DNA from: Calendula officinalis
Lineage: Eukaryota > Streptophyta > Magnoliopsida > Asterales > Asteraceae
Assembly: GCA_963853835.1 (NCBI GenBank)
Contig: OY970827.1
Coordinates: 79,935,234-79,999,233, forward strand
Direction: 5' to 3'
Length of the DNA stretch: 64,000 bases
Shown here: piece after piece, positions 12,487-25,166 of the stretch
Position numbering within the stretch: position 1 is the stretch's first letter
Layout of the letters: each line of letters begins with the position of its first letter
Program-made: the position numbers and the translations under genes
Notes under the pieces: generated by a model
Databases searched by the model: none
Seen by the model: the letters and a program-made list of their open reading frames with translations, nothing else
Told to the model about the DNA's origin: nothing

Positions 12487-14838
12487 TGTAACATCCTGAA
12501 ACAGGCCTAGCATTTTTATTATTTTAGTAAGTGGTAAATAATTATTTATTATTTTATATGAATTTAGTTTATTGATTTAAATTAAATGGTATTTTAAGCC
12601 AGGGGATTGAAATAAGTAAAAATTAAATATTTAAATATATTAGTGATTTTTATTCTAATAGATTAGATTTTGGACCGGGGTTCCAAATATATCCTCGTTG
12701 CCTAAAACTGAGTTAGTTAGCTATTTTAAATAAATCGATTATGAATCAGATAACAGGTATTTATACCGTGTTTAATGAAAATGTTAGCTTATTTCTTTGT
12801 CTGCCACGTTTTTAAGAGGTGTCAAGATACCCTCTTTCTACTTTTCTTTTCCCTGCATCGTACCAAACACACACAACACCCACATTGAAGATTTCTTGGC
12901 TTTCACTTGGAGATTTTTTTAAATTCATCTAAGTTCTAGCCCTAATTTCGGATTCAAAGCAAGCATAAGGTAAGAAAAGTGTTGTTTTGTTCATAATCTT
13001 AAAGCTTTTTCTAAATGGTGACCTAGGGTTTTAAGCTATTGGTGATTTCTTGGTAAAATGTGAAATTGTTGAATCTCTATGGTTTCTTTGTGTTCACTAG
13101 TTGCTTTGCTTGTATATTTGATAGAAAGAAACTTGATTTGATTAGGGTTTGGGTTATCACCATTGTTGGTGATTTAAAGAAAGGATGGGTTTTCATGATT
13201 TCTTGTTAAATTTGTCATCAATATGAGTTATTTGTGTGTATAGAAGTAATGACATGCTTAATTAGAAGAATCATAGTTTCGTTCGGAGTTTCAAGATTTC
13301 CACCATTGTTGGTGAAATGAAGAAGATGATAAAAACATGAGTTTTAGGTTTATGAGTTTTAATGTGAAAATTTGATTTTATGAATTGAGAATGCATGTTT
13401 ATGAAGATAACTGACATGTTAACTAGTTGGAATATGATTTTTAGTGAATTAGAAGTTTTGTTGTTAGTGTTTGGCTAATTGGGTTTTTAGACATAAACTA
13501 GTCACTTTTTATGGATTCTTGGTTTTGGTCAAATCTGAAGTTTGACTTTATTTGAAGATGTCACGTTAGTCATAAAATGGTATTTAAGTGTTAATTGATA
13601 TGTAGGTTATGAATTGAGAGTGTTATGACGAAATTGCATGATTTTGACCCGTTTGGGCCTAAATGGTCAAATCTTGTTTATGTGCAAGTTGGTGTGATTG
13701 ATGTTAAAAACTTTGTATAGTTAAGTTTTGCATTAGTTGGTGTTAACTATAATTACAAGTAGTTGGTTAGAAGAGATGTGCAATTTGTATTTTGGTCCTA
13801 AGTTATACTATTGTTATTATGGCAAACTCAAGTTACTAATTCGGTATTTATTATTGATTCCAGGAAAAGGAGAAGACTCGGTAATATTAGACCACTGAGT
13901 GGAGCTTAGAGAGCTCAGGTGAGTGGATTTAGCCTACAACTTGTATGGGTTATAATGGTGTAGATGGTATTTTGCATCTGGTTGAAAAGTGCAGGATTTT
14001 TAACAATCTGCAGGTGGTTCGTGCCACGAACCTGGGATTTTGTGTCACGAAGTTGGACAGAAAGTGATTTTCGTGCAGCACGAACTTTTTCGTGCAACAC
14101 GAACCTGAGTTCGTGACACGAATTTTTAGGTTCGTGACACGAAATTGGCTATTTGGCTGCAGAGATCGTTTTTCGATTCAGTTCTTGTTTGGGTGTTTGT
14201 TAATTAGCGAGATTTTCGCTACGGTTTTTATGGATTGTTTATTTGGTATAGTAATTAATGACGATTATTAATTACTCGATTGAATGCGCATTCGGGTGGA
14301 TAGAGGCCAGTAATGGGTGAATTCTACTGGGCCATCGGTTACTATTGGATAACGGATAATTGGACCTTGGATGCATGTGTTGCAATTGAAGGAAGCTTTA
14401 CCGTGCCAATGTAGTAAAGGGGCCATCAGTTACCATTGTTGGGCCGACAATGGTTTCGGGTTTTGCAGAGCCGCCGGTCCTTTGTATATGTGGTTACCCT
14501 ATATGATTAAGTGAACCTTAGCGGTTGTGTGAATCGTATCTGTTGTGCTTATATAAATTGTATGCTTTATTCATTCACTTAGCTTTGTGCTAATCCCCCA
14601 CCTCGTTGACTCTTTTGCAGGTTCGGTTTGATGGGCGGGTCAAGAGGTGTTCGATTGGAATGGTTGACCAATGTTAAATGATAATATTTTGTAACGAGCC
14701 GAAGTGTTAAGTAATACCGTTTCGTAAACTATAAAGCTTTTGAATATTATGTAATGAATTTATATTTTGGATAATGATTTAAATTGGGACGCTTCCGTTT
14801 TAAAAAAAAAAAATTAGCTTTGAATTTGCGGTGTTACA
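12487..14838. mobile_element. Solo LTR, Ty3/gypsy type, 2,352 bp
   Basis: The unit begins TGTAACATCC and ends GTGTTACA, giving the TGTAAC/GTTACA termini common in plant Ty3/gypsy LTRs. It is bounded on both sides by the same 5 bases TGAAA (12482-12486 and 14839-14843), a perfect target duplication. No internal region and no second LTR are present, so it is a solo LTR left by recombination between LTRs. An A-rich tract lies close to its right end. Confidence 0.85.
14018..14143. repeat. Cluster of six TTCGTG-n-CACGAA palindromes inside the solo LTR
   Basis: Six short palindromes with 1-3 nt centres: 14018-14030, 14039-14051 (one mismatch), 14070-14084, 14089-14103, 14110-14122 and 14131-14143. 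They lie in the interior of the LTR. Clustered palindromes could be protein-binding sites of the element; that is inference. Confidence 0.8.
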
Positions 14839-15299
14839 TGAAAGGTCGTCATTACTCCAGTGATACGCGTTATGTTTGGTGAATAAAAAAAAATCAAATA
14901 ACATGTCCGCCTACCATTAGTTACAATGTGAGTCACTCACAAATTCTCCAAATTATGTTTGCATATCATATAAACATTTTTGGTGATCGTGTTTTGCATG
15001 AGAATAATAGTCAAACGAGGGGGTTAATTAGAGTGTATTAGACTATATGTAATGGAAATGTCGCCCCTCTCCGTCGCTCAATGGCTGACGCGTCCTTCCT
15101 CAGATTTAGGTTTGGTCTGAGCGACCACACTTTTTGTGAGAGAGCCGTGCTTTGGATGTTGTACCTTATGTTATGACGATAAATTGATGCGAGTTTCGTC
15201 ACCAATACGAATGTTATCACATGACTCACATGGTTTGGACAACACAAACTAATGCTTTAACTCGTGCTTTAATGACTTTGTACATACACTATTAGTTTC

Positions 15300-15948
15300 A
15301 TAACCCACCCATCATTGCGAAATAAAATGCGTTACGGCGAAAAACTTAGGAAAGCATATAATATAATAAATATTATTAAAATGATAAAAAAACGTTTGGT
15401 CATATATTTATACTAGGTTATGACCCGTAAAAAATCACGGGCTGTCATTAAGTTTACTCGTTTATAATTGTTATTGTCAAACAACACTTTATCATTAATT
15501 ACATGAATATTACATGTAGAATAAGAAAATATGTAATGCTTTTAAACGCAAATTAAATTCATTGATCCTTACAAATTATATTAACATTATAAAATTTAAG
15601 ATTACGTGAAAATAAAGTGATAAAAATAGAATAAGATATTAAAAAACGATCAATTAAAATATTAATAACTAAATGTTAAAATGTCACGAAAAAATTTCTT
15701 TAACAAAATAACAATTACGAAACAATCTACAAGGTTATTAATTAATTAAATAGCTGATAACGCTATATACGTTATTATATGCATTATTGGAATAATCATA
15801 TTAAAAACATATGAAATCATTGGTGCAAATTAAAACATTAACTAAATAATATGATTGGAAATTATTGTTTATATTAAATTATGCGAATCATGTTACGTCT
15901 ACTAATAAACTCTTAATTTTATGATCTAAAAAATAAAAAGTAATAAAA
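15300..15948. other. AT-rich stretch with no recognised gene
   Basis: No coding sequence or clear element was seen. It is very AT-rich with short homopolymer runs and leads into the repeat array that follows. Confidence 0.5.
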
Positions 15949-16118
15949 TATAGAGAATAGTGTTTTGACTACTCAAGTGAAACACAATTATCTATTTATA
16001 GATAATTATGTCAAGACTACTTAAAAGTCTTAATTCTATACACTAATAAAAAATTAAAAAATTTTGTGTTTTGACTACTATTTCAATCAAACACAATTCT
16101 CTATTTATAGTCAATCGT

Positions 16119-16244
16119 GTTTTTTTTTGTGAACGCCAAATTCAAATTTACTCCTAATTATCATTTATGCACATGACAAGACTTGAAACCCCGACCTCAA
16201 TGATGGGGGCAAAAACCATACCGCTAGGCTATAATGCACTTTGG
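16119..16244 (-). mobile_element. tRNA-derived SINE, minus strand
   Basis: Read on the minus strand it has an A-box-like TAGCCTAGCGGTATGG, then a B-box-like GGGTTTCAAGTC about 35 nt later, and ends in a poly(A) tract (poly(T) at 16121-16128). It splits one unit of the surrounding array. Similar flanks on both sides (TTATAGTCAATCGTG and TTATAGTACTCATG) look like a decayed target duplication. Confidence 0.7.
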
Positions 16245-16449
16245 TTATAGTACTCATGTTAAGACTACTAATAAATTTTTTATTTTATGCACTAATTTTG
16301 AAATCATAAATATTTAAAAAAAATCAAAATAATAGAGAATTGTGTTTTTACTACTACTTAAATCAAACATAATATTATTTATATTGCATCATGAAGATTA
16401 CTAATAAAGTCTTAATTTTATGCACTAATTTAAAAAATCAATAAATATA

Positions 16450-16762
16450 CTTCCGCCGATTCAAAATAAGTGATACACTTTCTATATTTGGGTGATTTAA
16501 AATAAGTGATACACTTTAAAATTTCACCTTATTTGATAAAAAGTAGTGGACTCCACATTCACTAACTACCTACTTTATAAAGTGAAATGACACTTATACC
16601 CTTACCTTTTACTTGTAAACATCACTAACCTTACTTTATTCAAAAATTATGGGACCCATTCCCTACTAACAATCCAATGAATCTAATTTAATCGTCATTA
16701 TAATCTTTTGCCTCAAAAACCGTGAAATTTAAAGTGTATCACTTATATTTTAATCGGAGGAA

Positions 16763-16763
<1 letters not shown>
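16450..16763. mobile_element. Stowaway-like MITE, family 1, copy A
   Basis: The termini are CTTCCGCCG and CGGAGGAAG, flanked by TA on both sides as expected for Tc1/mariner-type elements. The 'aaaataagtgatacacttt' arm is repeated in inverted form at the far end. Related copies are at 51031, 52114, 55540 and about 60965. Confidence 0.8.
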
Positions 16764-16837
<74 letters not shown>

Positions 16838-16838
16838 A
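16764..16838. repeat. (TA)n followed by (GA)n microsatellite
   Basis: An uninterrupted TA run of nearly 60 nt passes straight into a GA run of about 16 nt. It adjoins the right end of the MITE and begins with its TA duplication. Confidence 0.95.
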
Positions 16839-18131
16839 TTAAGTTCTATCTAATACTTAAGTCAAACACAATTCTATATTCATAGTGAATCATGTTAAAA
16901 CTACTAATAAAGTTTTAAGTTTATGCATTAATCTAAAAAAAATCATAAACTTTTTAAAAAAAATAGAGAAATACATTTTGACTACTACTTAAGTCAAATA
17001 CAATAGTATTTATAATGAATCATGTTAATATTATTAATAAAGTCTTCTTATGCACTAATCCAAAAAAATAAAAAAAAAATAAAAAATATTGAATTGTGTT
17101 TTGCCTACTACTCAAGTCTAACACAATACTATTTATAGTAAATCATGTTATTACTACCAATAAAGTATTAATTTTATGCACTAAACCAAAAAAAAACCCT
17201 ATATTGCTTGTAGTCAAGTGGTATTGCTGTAAGTGTTGCCCATTTATTATATGTGTAGTTAAAAAAATAGATGTGTTTTGACTCCCATTCAAGTGAAATA
17301 GAATTCTATATTTATAATGAATCATGTTAACACTACTTTAGAAGTTTAAGATTTATGCACTTATTTAAAAAATACAAAAGTTACAAAAAATAGAAAAATA
17401 GAGAATTGTGTTTTGACTACTACTTGGCTCAAACATAATTCTCTATTTGTAGTGAAATCATGTTAAGACTACTAATAAAGTATTAATTTTATGCACTAAT
17501 CTAGAAATTCATAAATATTTTTAAAAAGTTAAGAATTATGTTTTGACTACTACTTAAGTCAAACACAATCCTCTATTTATAATGAATCATGTTAACACTA
17601 CTAAATAATCATGTTAAACTTATCCAAAAAATGAATAAACATATTAAACATATTACAGTAGTTAACAAATTTTAAAAAACTAAAGCCCAACACAATTAAA
17701 CCTAAGTTGGCTATAATAAATTAAATTAAATAGATACATAAACAAAAAATAAATAAATTAACGTCCTATACAATTAAGCATGTTTGGGAAATAATGGCAT
17801 ATATAAAATTAAAAAATTAACCGGAATTCCTAAAAAGTTGGAGATATATGAAGAATTAATTTAAATTTATGATTCGATCCATTAATTAAATATAGAAGTA
17901 AATAAAAAATTAATATAAAAATTTAAAATCGGAGCTTCTTATTACTATGCCACGTATCATAGAGGTCTTTTAATAATGCCATGTGGCTATATAGACTTTA
18001 TTTATTATAGTAGTGGATAGATCTGTCATGCAACAAATCTTAGAAACAAATGACTACCACCGTGGCCAGGCTCGGCTGCCTCTTGTGTTGGTGGATAGAG
18101 CAGTAGGAAAGAAGGCTGAAAGAATCTAAAC

Positions 18132-21100
18132 ATGATCCCCTTTTCTTCCACTTGCTTCCCGCCATTATCTTGTCAAAAGCCATTAGGGTTTCATCTCAAA
18201 TTCAACGTCCTAATCATCACTTCAATACAACTCTCCCCAACCACACCATTAGGTTTAATCAAATTCAAATTCAGATTCAGATGCTCCTCCTCTCAACCAC
18301 CCAAATTTGAAAATTTGAATTCCAGAGGCTCTTCTCCAACCTTAATCAAAAGCGAACCTGGTATTTTATTTAATATAATTTAATTCAGTTCAGTTCATTA
18401 CCTCTCAAAATGAATTTTTAACACAACGCAATCTGAATTTAATGTTATCTCCTTTCTATATTCACTCGATCTTCTCCAGGAAGTGTTACTAGTTCGGTTC
18501 TTCTTGTTGCTGGCACCACTGTAATCCCTCTTTTCTTACTGTTATATTTACTAATTTAAAGCAATTTGGAAAACTAATATTTGTTGTAGGTAGGTGCAGG
18601 AATCCTTGCTATTCCTGCAGTTACTCAGGAAGCTGGATTTCTGGCAGCTGCATTCACTTGCATTCTTTGTTGGATTTATATGGTACTTATGTTTATCTTT
18701 GTATGTTTATACTTGTAAATATATATAAATTTTTTATATATGTGGAATTATAGAATTGCTCTTGTGCAGGTTGTGACTGGCTTGCTAATAGCTGAAGTAA
18801 ATGTGAAGACAATGTGCGAACTGGGGTCTGGTGGTGTATCATTGGTAATTTCAACAATTTCTTGCTGAAATTCATTTTTTAATAATATAATTTTAATTTT
18901 CTAACTACTTACATGCTTGTCTTTTAGGTATCAATGGCTACAAGAACTCTTGGGACTATTGGAGTTCAGATTGCTTGGTAAGATGATCTCACTATGCTAA
19001 TAAGGTGATTTACATAGTTTTTATTATTGTTGTTGTGGTTATTGTAATTATTATTATTATTTTTTTGTAAAAACAATTCCTTACTTTTATTGCAGCTGGT
19101 CGTATATTTTTATACATTACGCCCTTCTTGTTGCCTATGTGGCTCGTTCATCAGACATCTTGACTAATATCCTTGGCATTCCAGTGTATAATTTAAATTC
19201 TGTTTAACAAAAATTTTGTTTTGTATATTTTGTTATACCTAAAACGCAGTTATTAATGCAGATGGGAATGTGCATCCCTGTTTTCATGTCTCGTGGGAGG
19301 CCTTTGTTACTTTGGGAGGTGGTTATTGCCTTATCTTTATCTCTCTTTCTTTTACCATTTGTTATTTTGTTTAAAATTCATCTACAATGACCCATATTTG
19401 TTTATTTAAATAATATAATAATATCAGTTTTGAATTTAGCTATCAAAGAATATCAAAAACTCCAAATCAAACAGCAGAACACGAGTGAGTCAGATATCCA
19501 GAGTTGTTTTTTTAATAAGAGAAAAGACGAGGAACGAAATTTCGGGTCATTATTTCTCCCCAAATTTTCCTCCTGAAAGTAGGAAGATTTGGAGAGAAGA
19601 GAAACTATAATGAATGAAAAATAGTTGTATTTACCAAATTACCCTTGACATTTCCTAATTAATTTACATAATAAAAGTGAGTTGAATGTTTATATGTTGA
19701 TGTAGCCAGCAGGTTATTGGTGCAGTGAATGGAGTTCTAGTATCTGCCATCATAATTTCTTTTGCAGCTCTTGTGGTAATTGTTATTGTAATCGAGCTAC
19801 TGACTAACTGACTTCATAATCAGTCTTTTATATTTTGTGATATGCTTTCATTTTTAGGCAGTTGCAAGTGGAGATTTGCACTGGGATGCACTTTTAAAAG
19901 CTAACTTACAAGCTATTCCAACAAGTATACCTATAATAGCACTCTCTTTTGTTTATCAGGTAATACATTACATTACATTGTTATAGATAATTTTATTGTT
20001 TTTTTTATCATGTGTCTAACTATCAACAGTAATTAATTGCTCATTTCAGAATGTTGTGCCTGTTCTTTGTACCAATCTGGAAGGAGACCTCTCAAAAATA
20101 AGGTAAAAAATACATTATCATTATCATTATCTGTTTTTTTTTTTTTTTGGAATTATAGGAACACTTATGTACAGGACTTCAATTGTTGTGGGCACTGCCA
20201 TTCCCCTTGGTCTGTTTCTTATCTGGAATGCTGTAATTCTTGGAACAACAATTACTAGTCCTGAAACAGGCACAGATAAGATTGCAGACCCATTGCAGGC
20301 GTTACTAGCTACTAATGGAGTTGTTGGGGTCAGTATTTAAAAAAAATGCTAAATATATATATTTGTCATCTTGTTGAAATAAATATAATGATAGTTTCAA
20401 GTAGGGGTGGCAATTCAGGTCGGGTTCGGGTTGACGGGTTCGGGTTCGCGGGTTAGCAGGTCAGAAACGTTCAACCCAAAACCGACCTGTTTATATAAAC
20501 GGGTCAGACATCTCAACCCTAACCTGTTTAACTTCAACCCAAACCTAACCCAAATAACCCATTTAATAAAACGAGTTAAACAGGTTATTAGGTCAAACAA
20601 ATTAAACGGGTTAAACAGGTCAAAATGTTGTTATTATTACACAAATTGATAACAAAATACTAAACACCAAATTACTAAGTAATATTTTTGTTTTTATCTA
20701 ACTATTAATTATGTTTTAAGTAGTAAAATATAAATTAAGTATAAATATATATTTTTTAAAATATATTTGAATAATTAAACGGGTTGGCGGGTCGACCCAT
20801 TTAAATTATCATTGACCCGAACCTAACATGTTTAATAAACGGGTCAGCTGACTTAACCCGAGACTGACCCAATTATTTGTTACCTCAACCCAAACCTATT
20901 TATTTTCGTGTCGGTTTCAGGTCGGGTTTCGTGTCGGGTCAGAAATTGCCACCCCTAGTTTCAAGGTAATCCTTAAAAATTTTGTAGTCCCAAGGGATAA
21001 ATCTCAACCATTGATCAATAATATCTAATCGTCAAGATTAATCACATATTTTATACATGGAGGGGTATTTTGGTCATTTTTACAAAAAAAATTTAATTTT

Positions 21101-22645
21101 CTTTTTTTTAATTATTTTTTGTAGAATTATATCATTTTTATTTTTTTAATATTATTATTAAAAAAAATTATTTTTTTTCATAAATAACACATAATGTGAT
21201 AATCACATTCACATGTGATTGTATACTTAATCACATGTGATTGTACTAAAACATCACATGTGATCAAATATACAATCACATGTGATTGTACAATATTATC
21301 ACATGAATAATATCGTTTTTTTTAACGAAAAAAATAATACAAAAAAAAAAGTAAAAAAAAAACAATTTGAATTTTTTTTATAAGTGTCAATAACCAAAAT
21401 ACCCCTTCATGTATAAAATGTGTGATTAATCTTGACCATTAATTATTGATCAATGGTTGAGATTTGTCCCTAGGGCTACACAAAAATTATATACTATGTG
21501 TTTATTTTAAATGAAATTGTACAGCCTATCGTTGGGGCATTCTCTCTCCTTGCCATTGCAACTTCTTACATTGGATTTGTATTGGGCCTCTCCGACTTCC
21601 TCTCAGACTGTGAGTTTGTTCTTGTCCACCTCATACAGTCAGCACCTCCTAATTTTTTTATCAGAAAACTAGATTGTTATTACAATATTATAATTTCTGT
21701 AATCATATCCATTACACTAATTTCAAAAAAAATAAAAAAATTAGACAAAATAGGATTCTGTTAATCCCAGCCTGACCTGTTTTGACTTATCTGTGGATAT
21801 ATTTATGTGTATTTTGATGTTTTTGCAGTGCTGAAACTACCATCTGATAGAAGCAGACCGTTGCCTTACTTCCTCACATTGTTTCCACCACTAATACTGT
21901 CACTGCTAGACCCTGACATCTTTTTCAAAGCATTGGATTTTGCTGGAACTTATGGAGGTATGTCTTTCAATTGCGTTTAATTACAAGCATTTATGTCCTT
22001 TTTAATTAATTTTTATTAATAATTAGTGTATTGAATATGATCATGGAAATTATATTATACAACGATTTAAGAGGTTTTAAGTGTTTAAGACTAAAAGGAT
22101 ACGATGGATGTTGATTTGAGTTTTATCTAATTTCCTTTCCTAGCCTTATATTCTATATAAATAAATACATGTCTAATCTCTCAATGAATTCACAGTATAT
22201 ATTTTCTTAAATCTAATGATATGGATTATGGAATAATGATACATCAAGTATATTAGAGTGGTTTAAAACAAATCTAACAATCAGTGTTAATTTTCAAAAC
22301 TAAACCATAGCTACCTAAATTGCAATTAAACCAAATCGCAATTCAACACATGAATCATAATAAATTATAATGGGTTGAAAAGTCTAATTACAAAAATTGA
22401 GTAATTTTATTGTTTACCTTTTTAACAAAATCCTTAAATACCTTCTTTTTCTTATAATGTATATATATTTAACACATGAATCATTTATTTATTTATTTTA
22501 AATACCTTATTTTTCTTATGTACTGTGTGTAGTTCTGGTGGTGTTCTTCCTGCTGCAATGTCATGGTCAGATAGATACTCCAGTTCTACAATATCCTCAA
22601 ATCTTCCTGAGCTTGTTCCTGGTGGTAGGTTCACCCTTTCTTTAG
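18132..22645 (+). CDS. Plastid-type tyrosine/tryptophan permease (HAAAP family), last exon out of frame
   Basis: Aromatic amino acid permease of the plant tryptophan/tyrosine permease group, probably in a plastid membrane: the first ~75 residues are Ser/Thr-rich and basic like a transit peptide. Exons: 18132-18360, 18480-18520, 18590-18682, 18770-18844, 18928-18977, 19096-19185, 19262-19318, 19706-19775, 19858-19959, 20050-20102, 20175-20328, 21525-21609, 21829-21957, 22533-22645. They join in phase. Family signatures seen are AGTTVGAGILAIPAVT in the first membrane segment, SGDLHWDALLKAN, SFVYQNVVPVLC and SYIGFVLGLSDFLSD, with about ten hydrophobic segments. With the strong donor at 21958 the last exon is read in a frame that stops at 22643-22645 (446 residues). 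The frame encoding the conserved LPAAMSWSDRYS segment runs on to 22746. A weak donor 4 nt further (GT at 21962) would restore it (481 residues). Intron 11 holds two MITEs. Confidence 0.88.
20402..20957. mobile_element. hAT-type MITE in permease intron
   Basis: The termini are TAGGGGTGGCAATT and AATTGCCACCCCTA, flanked by a perfect 8-bp duplication GTTTCAAG (20394-20401 and 20958-20965), as expected for hAT transposons. Short 'ggtcgggttcggg' motifs repeat near the ends, which is typical of subterminal transposase-binding repeats. No open frame for a transposase is present. Confidence 0.9.
20966..21490. mobile_element. Long-TIR MITE with CACATGTG palindromes
   Basis: Two inverted arms of roughly 130-150 bp face each other; both contain CTCAACCATTGATCAATA and a 'catg-aggggtatttt' segment. 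The loop (about 21186-21310) has four copies of the 12-bp palindrome ATCACATGTGAT and partial ones. It lies directly beside the hAT MITE. A half copy is at 231-362. The superfamily is not certain. Confidence 0.75.
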
Positions 22646-22746
22646 TAATTGCAGGTGCAGGATATGTCATTATTTCAGAACTAATTCACAACTTCATGAT
22701 CAACTTAAGTAACTCAAATTGTTGTAATATGTATTCATTTCCATAA

Positions 22747-24526
22747 TTCCATTCAGTACAGTTTTTTAGAATAAATTCCTACTTAATGTAATTGTATCTG
22801 GTGCCAAAACCCAAAAGTAATTCAAATTGTTGTTATATATACACTTCCATTGGTGCATTTCGGATTCCGGTATTCTAATCTGAAATGTTAATCATTACGT
22901 TTTCTTCTATACATATAAATATCAATCCAACAATCATAACATACGGATTCAAACGGTCATAAAATATCAATCTCGGAGGTGGTTGAAAATGTATTTGTTT
23001 GTCTTCACATATCGGCTGTAGAAGGTTGCTTGACCTTTGGAGATCCTGATTAAGTAGTGGTGTGGACCATTATGGTCAAATTGTGGGTTAGGTCTGTTGC
23101 ACCATCAGGGCATGGTGGGATGGAACCATGTACACTCGGTCGGGCCAGCTGGCGAAATTGTCTAATAGGATGTATTTCGGGTCGACCGATACTCAAATAA
23201 AGGATGTGGTTTGGCAAATTAATACAAGATGAGAGAAGAAATTTTGGCAAATTAACACAAGATTTCAGGTGAGGATTTCAATCATTTTAGTAGTTTTCTT
23301 CTCAATGCACTTTAATAGATGATAGGTTGTAATTTTTAATCATATAAAATCATCTATTATGTAAATTTGTGTAGATATATAACTACATAACGTGAAAAGA
23401 ACCCAAAAACATAACAAGGGTCAAACTGCATATAGTGTTCGGTGAAGAAATTCTCCAGCCTAACCGATCTTAGGTATACTTAGAAATTAATCCTATACAT
23501 AGATATATTTTGCATAAATTCGACGTTAGCTCTCAGCTGATAGTATAGGTTCTACTGATATGTGTCTATCGGATGAAGTTCTTCTTCCATGTGATACGTA
23601 AGACATTATCACCGAAGAAAGGCTTGCTCAGGTGACGTGACGTGAAATCAACTATCATTAGAGGAAATATAAGAACATGGTTTTTGACAAATAAACTTTT
23701 TTAACCTCACTATATCACAAGGGAGATTTTATTAGACATGAAAATAATATTCTTAAATGCTCACTTTTTAAGGTTCTATAGCTAAACAAGAAAAGTACAA
23801 GCATGAGTTGCTTTACTAGCCCACAAAGGACTTGAAGTACAAAAGGATGGTTTCGAAGAGAAGTAAATGCTCAACCACCATACGTGTTATATGTTGACAC
23901 GTGTTTCAGTAGTTGAAGCCTTAAATGTTGAAACCATGCTATAAAATAGAGGATATTAGAGAATATACTATCCTCTTAAACAAATCTTTAAACAAATAGA
24001 AAATTGTCATTATTGATTATCAAAGAAAGTTGTTATTATGAAGAAGGTTGTATCTATATTTTTCTTTCGTTTAATTATTTTATCCTATTTAGTGTTACTT
24101 ATGGTTATGTATAAGCTTATACATTGTCTCTTTTATCGTTCTTTGTGGTTGTTAATTGATATGTCACAAATATGCATGTGCACACATCTCTCATCGAGTA
24201 AGGGAAAGACTGTCTAGTGTCTACATCTCACATCTCTCATAACCCGACTTTATCAAGATTAGATATCCCTTGTTGATGTTCTATAACAAATAGAAAGTTT
24301 TCATTAATGATTTCGAAAAAGTATAGATTTATACTCAATTTCTTTGTTTTATAGAATCTCTTAATTTTATAACTATTGCCATGGATATTTAAAGATTAAT
24401 ATATAAGAAAACCCAAAAATCCTTTTTATTATGGATTAGGCAATATATGTTGCATTTTTTATGTTGATATTCCTTATTAATGTGTTTGTTAAACACATTT
24501 TTTAGACTCTTGAACTTGTGTTACAT
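22747..24526. other. Intergenic, no recognised gene
   Basis: 3' flank of the permease gene and spacer before the copia element. The open frames are short and lack recognisable motifs. I see no clear repeat ends here. Confidence 0.5.
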
Positions 24527-24531
24527 CAAAT

Positions 24532-25165
24532 TGTTGGAATATGCTTCACGTGTATAACATATAGTTATATGGCTAGTTGTATGTGAGCCTAAAGAGTCAC
24601 ACACTTATACACTAAACACCTTGTTATATATAATGTAATTAGTGTAATTATATTATATATATAATAATGCAAGTAATTCATTAAGTAATTAAGTTTAAAT
24701 TGTTTAAACTTAAGTTATCTAGTGGAATTAATTGAAAGAAAGAAAAGACAAGGGGCTAAGTGGATATTCTCTAAACTTGTTTAGGGTATATAAGGCTTAG
24801 ATTAGGGAGCAAGCAACTAACCCTAATCCTCCCTCCCCTACACCTCACGGCCGAAAACAAGACACCCCTAGGGTTCTTGGTTTTTTGCCTCTTTCAATCT
24901 TGCAAGGACTAGCATCTTCAAGGGTGTTCAAGATAGTGTAGTGTGGACTTGCTTTAGAGGTATTCCCCATTGGAATCCTTGGTTTCGGTTCTTCATCATC
25001 TCCATCCGAATCCCCATAATCAAAGGCTTCAAGGGTATGAATTGTTCTTCCTAACTCTTTGATTTATTGTATAGTTTAATTGTATTTATCAATATTAGAT
25101 CCGGTTATGGTGATTAAACTTTTCCGCTGCGTTTTGGTTCTTGTTTTAACCTAAAATCACCATTA
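24532..25165 (+). repeat. 5' LTR of the copia element, 634 bp
   Basis: It starts TGTTGGAATATG. It contains a TATA-like 'gggtatataaggc' near 24785, which probably directs transcription. It matches the 3' LTR at about 99 percent by eye. Confidence 0.93.
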
Positions 25166-25166
25166 G

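Larger units (their letters stand above)
15949..17625. repeat. Decayed satellite-like array, unit about 110-135 bp
   Basis: About nine diverged copies share the same order of segments: 'gaattgtgttttgactact', 'aagtcaaacacaat', 'ctatttatagtgaatcatgtt', 'gactactaataaagt', 'taattttatgcactaat'. Copies start near 15950, 16056, 16340, 16840, 16960, 17085, 17265, 17400 and 17530. The array is interrupted by a SINE (16119-16244), a Stowaway-like MITE (16450-16763) and a TA/GA microsatellite. No genes lie in it. Confidence 0.75.
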
